A DNA stretch of 8,658 nucleotides, from the NCBI GenBank assembly GCA_014879435.1, contig JACSSB010000258.1, forward strand, positions 1 to 8,658, given 5' to 3'. Origin of the DNA: Phycisphaerales bacterium (GTDB lineage: Bacteria; Pseudomonadota; Gammaproteobacteria; Competibacterales; Competibacteraceae). This document shows positions 5,996 to 8,658 of the stretch, one piece after another; within the stretch, counting starts at the first letter, position 1; each line of letters opens with the position of its first letter. The position numbers were made by a program, and so were the translations under genes. The notes beneath the pieces are model-generated. The model was not told the origin of the DNA. It saw nothing but the letters and a program-made list of their open reading frames with translations, and made no database searches.

Positions 5996-7045
5996 TTAGC
6001 GATGAGATCGGTGAGTGAGGAACATGGCGTCGCCGTAACTGAAAAAGCGGTAGCGCTGCTCGACGGCGTGGCGATAGGTGCGCAAGATCTCAGCATGGCC
6101 GACAAAGGCTGCCACCAACATTAAGAGGGTGGACTCCGGCAGGTGAAAATTGGTAATCAGCGCATCCACACAGCGAAAGCGATAGCCTGGGTAAATAAAA
6201 ATGCGGGTATCACCACGCCAGGGTTGAAGCGTATCGCACTCAGCGGCGGCACTTTCCAGCGCCCGCACTACCGTGGTACCTACCGCAATCACCCGTCCCC
6301 CTCGCGCCCGTGTTGCCTGAATCCGCTCACAGGTCGGCGCACCGACTTCGAACCACTCGGCGTGCATCGCGTGTTCGGCGATCCGTTCGACACGTGGCGG
6401 CAGGAAGGTACCGGCACCGACATGCAGGGTCACGAAAGCCTGTTCCACGCCGCGTTCGGTCAATTGGTCGAGCAACGCCTGCTCAAAATGCAGGCCAGCA
6501 GTGGGGGCGGCCACCGCACCGGGCTGACGGGCATAGACGGTCTGATAGCGCTCGCGGTCTTCGGTAGTCGGCTGATGAGTGATATAAGGAGGCAATGGCA
6601 CCTGACCGTGCTGCTCCAGCAACACCGACAGCGGCTGCTCACTCTCGACTTGGATTTCAAACAGATCCTCATGGCGACCCAGTACAGTGGCGGTAAAGCC
6701 TGCATCGAACAGCAGCCGAACACCGGGCTTTGGCGGCTTGCTAGCACGCAGCAGAACCCACGCACGCTGCGCATCCAACACCCGTTCCACCAGCAATTCG
6801 AAACGGCCACCACTGACTTTGTGCCCGAACAAGCGTGCCGGGATCACTCGCGTATCATTGAAAACCAGCAGATCACCAGGATGCAGCAATTCCGGCAGAT
6901 CACGGAACATCCGGTCTGCCAGCGCGCCGGTCGCACCGTCCAGCGTCAGCAACCGACTGTCACCGCGCCGGGCCGGTGGATGCTGGGCGATCAGCTCCGG
7001 CGGCAAATGGAAGTGAAAATCCTGCCGTCGCAAGTCGGATTGCAT
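5996..7045 (-). CDS. queA: S-adenosylmethionine:tRNA ribosyltransferase-isomerase QueA
   Basis: With the ATG at 7045 it has 349 aa, the usual family length. The enzyme transfers and isomerises the ribosyl part of SAM onto preQ1 at wobble position 34 of GUN-anticodon tRNAs, making epoxyqueuosine. Conserved blocks are NDTRVIPARLFG (63-74), PGAVAAPTAGLHF (175-187), TLHVGAGTF (206-214), VIAVGTTVVRALESA (252-266), NFHLPESTLLMLV (299-311) and YRFFSYGDAMF (332-342). The frame stays open to an ATG at 7180, but that would add 45 unrelated residues and run into the divergent dsbC gene. The chosen start gives an N-terminus like E. coli QueA (DFHFHLPPELIAQHP) and has AGGAG (7062-7058) 12 nt upstream. No tgt or yajC-secDF follows, as it does in many genomes; htpX is next instead. 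Confidence 0.96.
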   Translation of the reverse strand: MQSDLRRQDFHFHLPPELIAQHPPARRGDSRLLTLDGATGALADRMFRDLPELLHPGDLLVFNDTRVIPARLFGHKVSGGRFELLVERVLDAQRAWVLLRASKPPKPGVRLLFDAGFTATVLGRHEDLFEIQVESEQPLSVLLEQHGQVPLPPYITHQPTTEDRERYQTVYARQPGAVAAPTAGLHFEQALLDQLTERGVEQAFVTLHVGAGTFLPPRVERIAEHAMHAEWFEVGAPTCERIQATRARGGRVIAVGTTVVRALESAAAECDTLQPWRGDTRIFIYPGYRFRCVDALITNFHLPESTLLMLVAAFVGHAEILRTYRHAVEQRYRFFSYGDAMFLTHRSHR

Positions 7046-7055
7046 CGGCGCCGAT
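7044..7055. repeat. 12-bp perfect palindrome at the queA start
   Basis: ATCGGCGCCGAT is its own reverse complement. It covers the first bases of the queA start codon and most of the gap to its Shine-Dalgarno. With no loop it is not a good RNA hairpin; it could be a protein site or chance. Confidence 0.4.
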
Positions 7056-7154
7056 TGCTCCTGGCTTTCCGGGTCGGGTTGGTTAGCGTGGAACCCCTGC
7101 TCATTGAAATACTCTGAATCCTTCATTCCATTACCATCACTGTGGATCTTGACC

Positions 7155-7913
7155 ATGCGTAAAACTCTATTAATTGCCACTTTTCTCTATGCCACTGGCG
7201 CACTCGCCGCTGACCCTGCACCTCCGACCACTTCCGTGGCCGTCAAACAACCCAATCTGACGCATCTCCAAACCATCCTGAACGGGACAAAACCCGATAG
7301 CATCAATCCGACACCCATTCCGGGATTGTACGAAGTGATGATCGAGGGCCAAGTGCTGTATCTCAGTGAGGACGGCCGCTTCGCCTTGCAGGGCGATATA
7401 CTCGATTTGAGCACCCAGGACAATTTGACCGAGAAGCGCCGAGGCGCGCTACGCAGCGCAGCTATTAATGCGGTGGGCGAAGAAAACATGGTGGTATTCG
7501 CTCCAGAGGGGCCGACCAAGTACACGATAACCGTGTTCACCGACATCGACTGCGGCTATTGCCGCAAGATGCATAGCCAAATCGCCAGCTACAACAAGGA
7601 AGGCATTAAGGTGCGTTACCTCTGGTTCCCGCGTGAGGGTATCGGCTCCGAAGCATTCAACAAGTCCGTCTCGGTTTGGTGCGCCGATGACCGAAAAGCG
7701 GCGCTGACTAAAGCCAAACAGGGTGCGAGTATCGAACAAAAAACCTGCGATAATCCAGTAAAAGCGCAATACGAACTGGGCCAAAAGCTGGGAGTACGCG
7801 GAACACCCAGCATGATTTTGGAAGATGGTGAAATGCTCCCCGGTTATGTGCCGCCCACCCAACTGGCGGAACTGCTGGCGCGGCGCCAGGACTCCAAATC
7901 GGCTCAACCCTAA
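7155..7913 (+). CDS. dsbC: Periplasmic thiol:disulfide interchange protein, DsbC family
   Basis: 252 aa with a Sec signal peptide: MRK, a hydrophobic run LLIATFLYATGA, and a probable signal peptidase I site after ALA (16-18). It then has an N-terminal dimerisation-type domain (about 30-100) and a thioredoxin fold. The redox site reads VFTDIDCGYCRKMH, with Cys133 and Cys136. A cis-proline is seen in GTPS (Pro218). A second cysteine pair, Cys176 and Cys198, matches the structural disulfide of DsbC. The CGYC dipeptide favours a DsbC isomerase over DsbG. It would reshuffle wrong disulfides in the periplasm and be kept reduced by DsbD. ATG 7155 is chosen because it puts the signal peptide at the N-terminus; an in-frame TTG at 7104 would add 17 residues before it. 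The gene is divergent from queA, with 109 bp between starts. Its Shine-Dalgarno is weak (GTGGA). Confidence 0.92.
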   Translation: MRKTLLIATFLYATGALAADPAPPTTSVAVKQPNLTHLQTILNGTKPDSINPTPIPGLYEVMIEGQVLYLSEDGRFALQGDILDLSTQDNLTEKRRGALRSAAINAVGEENMVVFAPEGPTKYTITVFTDIDCGYCRKMHSQIASYNKEGIKVRYLWFPREGIGSEAFNKSVSVWCADDRKAALTKAKQGASIEQKTCDNPVKAQYELGQKLGVRGTPSMILEDGEMLPGYVPPTQLAELLARRQDSKSAQP

Positions 7914-7945
7914 AACGATGGTGTTGCCGTGTTTCCTGAGCGATA

Positions 7946-7951
7946 GAGAGG
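7946..7951 (+). promoter_or_regulatory. Ribosome binding site of the GH31 gene
   Basis: GAGAGG lies 6 nt before the GTG at 7958. An in-frame TGA at 7937 excludes any start further upstream, so this site fixes the start. Confidence 0.75.
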
Positions 7952-7957
7952 CATATC

Positions 7958-8658
7958 GTGTTTTTCGACCAGAAGATCCATCCACTCAATTTCGATATCC
8001 CTGAGCATTTCACAGTCGATGCCGATGCGGTTGAATTGAGTGGCCCCGGCGTTCAACTGCGGGTTCGTTGCGCCGAGATCATCAAAGGCTGTCTGCGGTT
8101 GCGATTTGAGAACGCGCAGGTGAGCGATGGGCGCCAACTTTCAGACGCGGTATTGCCGGAATATCGATCTGGCCGTCCGGCTGCGCCACGCGAGGATGGT
8201 GATGTGGCGGTATTCGCCACGGCGGAGGCTCGGGTCGAACTGAGTGCGGCGAGCCTACAGCTGGATCTGGCTGGATTTTCGCTAAGGACCGCCGCTACAG
8301 GGATCGGCGGTTGTGGCGAGGCGCTATTGCTCAACTTTGATTTGAGCGCCGTGGATGGATGTTATGGTTTTGGTGAGCGGACTAAACACCTCAATAAACT
8401 AGGTGATAGTGTCGAATGCTTAACCATCGATGTGGTGGCGATATTTCGCCATACCTACGCGCGTGACGACTTCGATCCGACCTATGTCGCCATTCCTTTA
8501 GCGATCCTGAAAAGCGGAGAGCGATTTCTGGGATTATTTTTTGATAATCCCAGTCACGCGATCATGGATGCCGGCCAGTCTCAGCCGGGTGAATTCTGGT
8601 ATCAATCGCTCAGTGGTAACACTGATCTCTATCTCTTGGCTGGACCCAGTTTGGCCGA
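7958..8658 (+). CDS. Glycoside hydrolase family 31 protein (alpha-glucosidase-like), N-terminal part, runs off the window
   Basis: The frame is open for 233 codons from GTG 7958 to the window edge. The visible part is the beta-sandwich N-terminal domain of GH31 enzymes: YGFGERTKHLNKLG (136-149), then DPTYVAIPLAI (173-183), then LGLFFDNP (191-198). This order is characteristic of GH31 alpha-glucosidases and alpha-xylosidases. The catalytic barrel with its two Asp residues lies beyond the window, so substrate and activity cannot be read here. No signal peptide is seen at the N-terminus (VFFDQKIHPLNFDIPEHF), suggesting a cytoplasmic enzyme acting on alpha-glucans, maltodextrins or similar sugars. 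It starts 44 bp after dsbC on the same strand with no hairpin between, so read-through is possible, though the functions are unrelated. It has a good Shine-Dalgarno 6 nt upstream. Confidence 0.82.
   Translation, partial: MFFDQKIHPLNFDIPEHFTVDADAVELSGPGVQLRVRCAEIIKGCLRLRFENAQVSDGRQLSDAVLPEYRSGRPAAPREDGDVAVFATAEARVELSAASLQLDLAGFSLRTAATGIGGCGEALLLNFDLSAVDGCYGFGERTKHLNKLGDSVECLTIDVVAIFRHTYARDDFDPTYVAIPLAILKSGERFLGLFFDNPSHAIMDAGQSQPGEFWYQSLSGNTDLYLLAGPSLA

Noticed and set aside
6143..7117. 324-codon open frame antisense to queA
   Set aside because: It lies entirely opposite a well-conserved gene and its translation shows no recognisable domain, only the composition expected of a GC-rich antisense frame.
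7104..7154. dsbC start at TTG 7104
   Set aside because: It would put 17 residues before a well-formed signal peptide. The same bases, TTGAAA, could be a -35 box, but the matching -10 is poor, so no promoter was called either.
7046..7180. 45-residue N-terminal extension of QueA from ATG 7180
   Set aside because: It would overlap the signal-peptide region of dsbC, is unlike any QueA N-terminus I know, and the internal ATG at 7045 has AGGAG upstream and gives the usual length.

Overview
The window looks like ordinary chromosomal DNA of a gammaproteobacterium. The evidence is the EF-P beta-lysylation set (efp, epmA, epmB), a FimX-type REC-PAS-GGDEF-EAL protein, and psd, htpX, queA and a DsbC-family gene, all with gammaproteobacterial sequence signatures. 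Base composition is moderately GC-rich and even. I see no insertion sequence, phage gene, CRISPR array, rRNA or tRNA. A closer assignment, for example to a glycogen-accumulating lineage because of the GH31 gene, would be a guess.

Layout, left to right: the last 53 codons of psd (+) meet the end of epmA (-) 14 bp away. The minus-strand pair efp-epmA forms a short operon, and epmB is divergent from efp on the plus strand. So EF-P, the ligase that beta-lysylates it and the aminomutase that makes (R)-beta-lysine sit in one 2.6 kb block. Next comes a plus-strand FimX-like protein of about 695 aa in which all three signalling modules have lost their catalytic signatures. A strong inverted repeat separates it from htpX, read convergently on the minus strand. 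htpX is preceded by an almost ideal heat-shock (sigma-32) promoter. Upstream of htpX, also on the minus strand, is queA. Divergent from queA is a periplasmic DsbC-family disulfide isomerase gene (+). Forty-four bp after it starts a GH31 alpha-glycosidase gene with a GTG codon and a good Shine-Dalgarno site, running off the right edge.

Themes: translation quality (EF-P modification, tRNA queuosine), envelope protein quality control (HtpX, DsbC) and polar/pilus signalling (FimX-like). I found no convincing novel multi-gene system. The points most worth a second look are the FimX-like protein, which seems to have lost c-di-GMP-contacting residues as well as catalysis, and the htpX leader, which joins a sigma-32 promoter to a possible Shine-Dalgarno-masking hairpin. 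Several gene starts (epmB, fimX-like, queA, dsbC) were moved downstream from the longest open frame for the reasons given in each entry.
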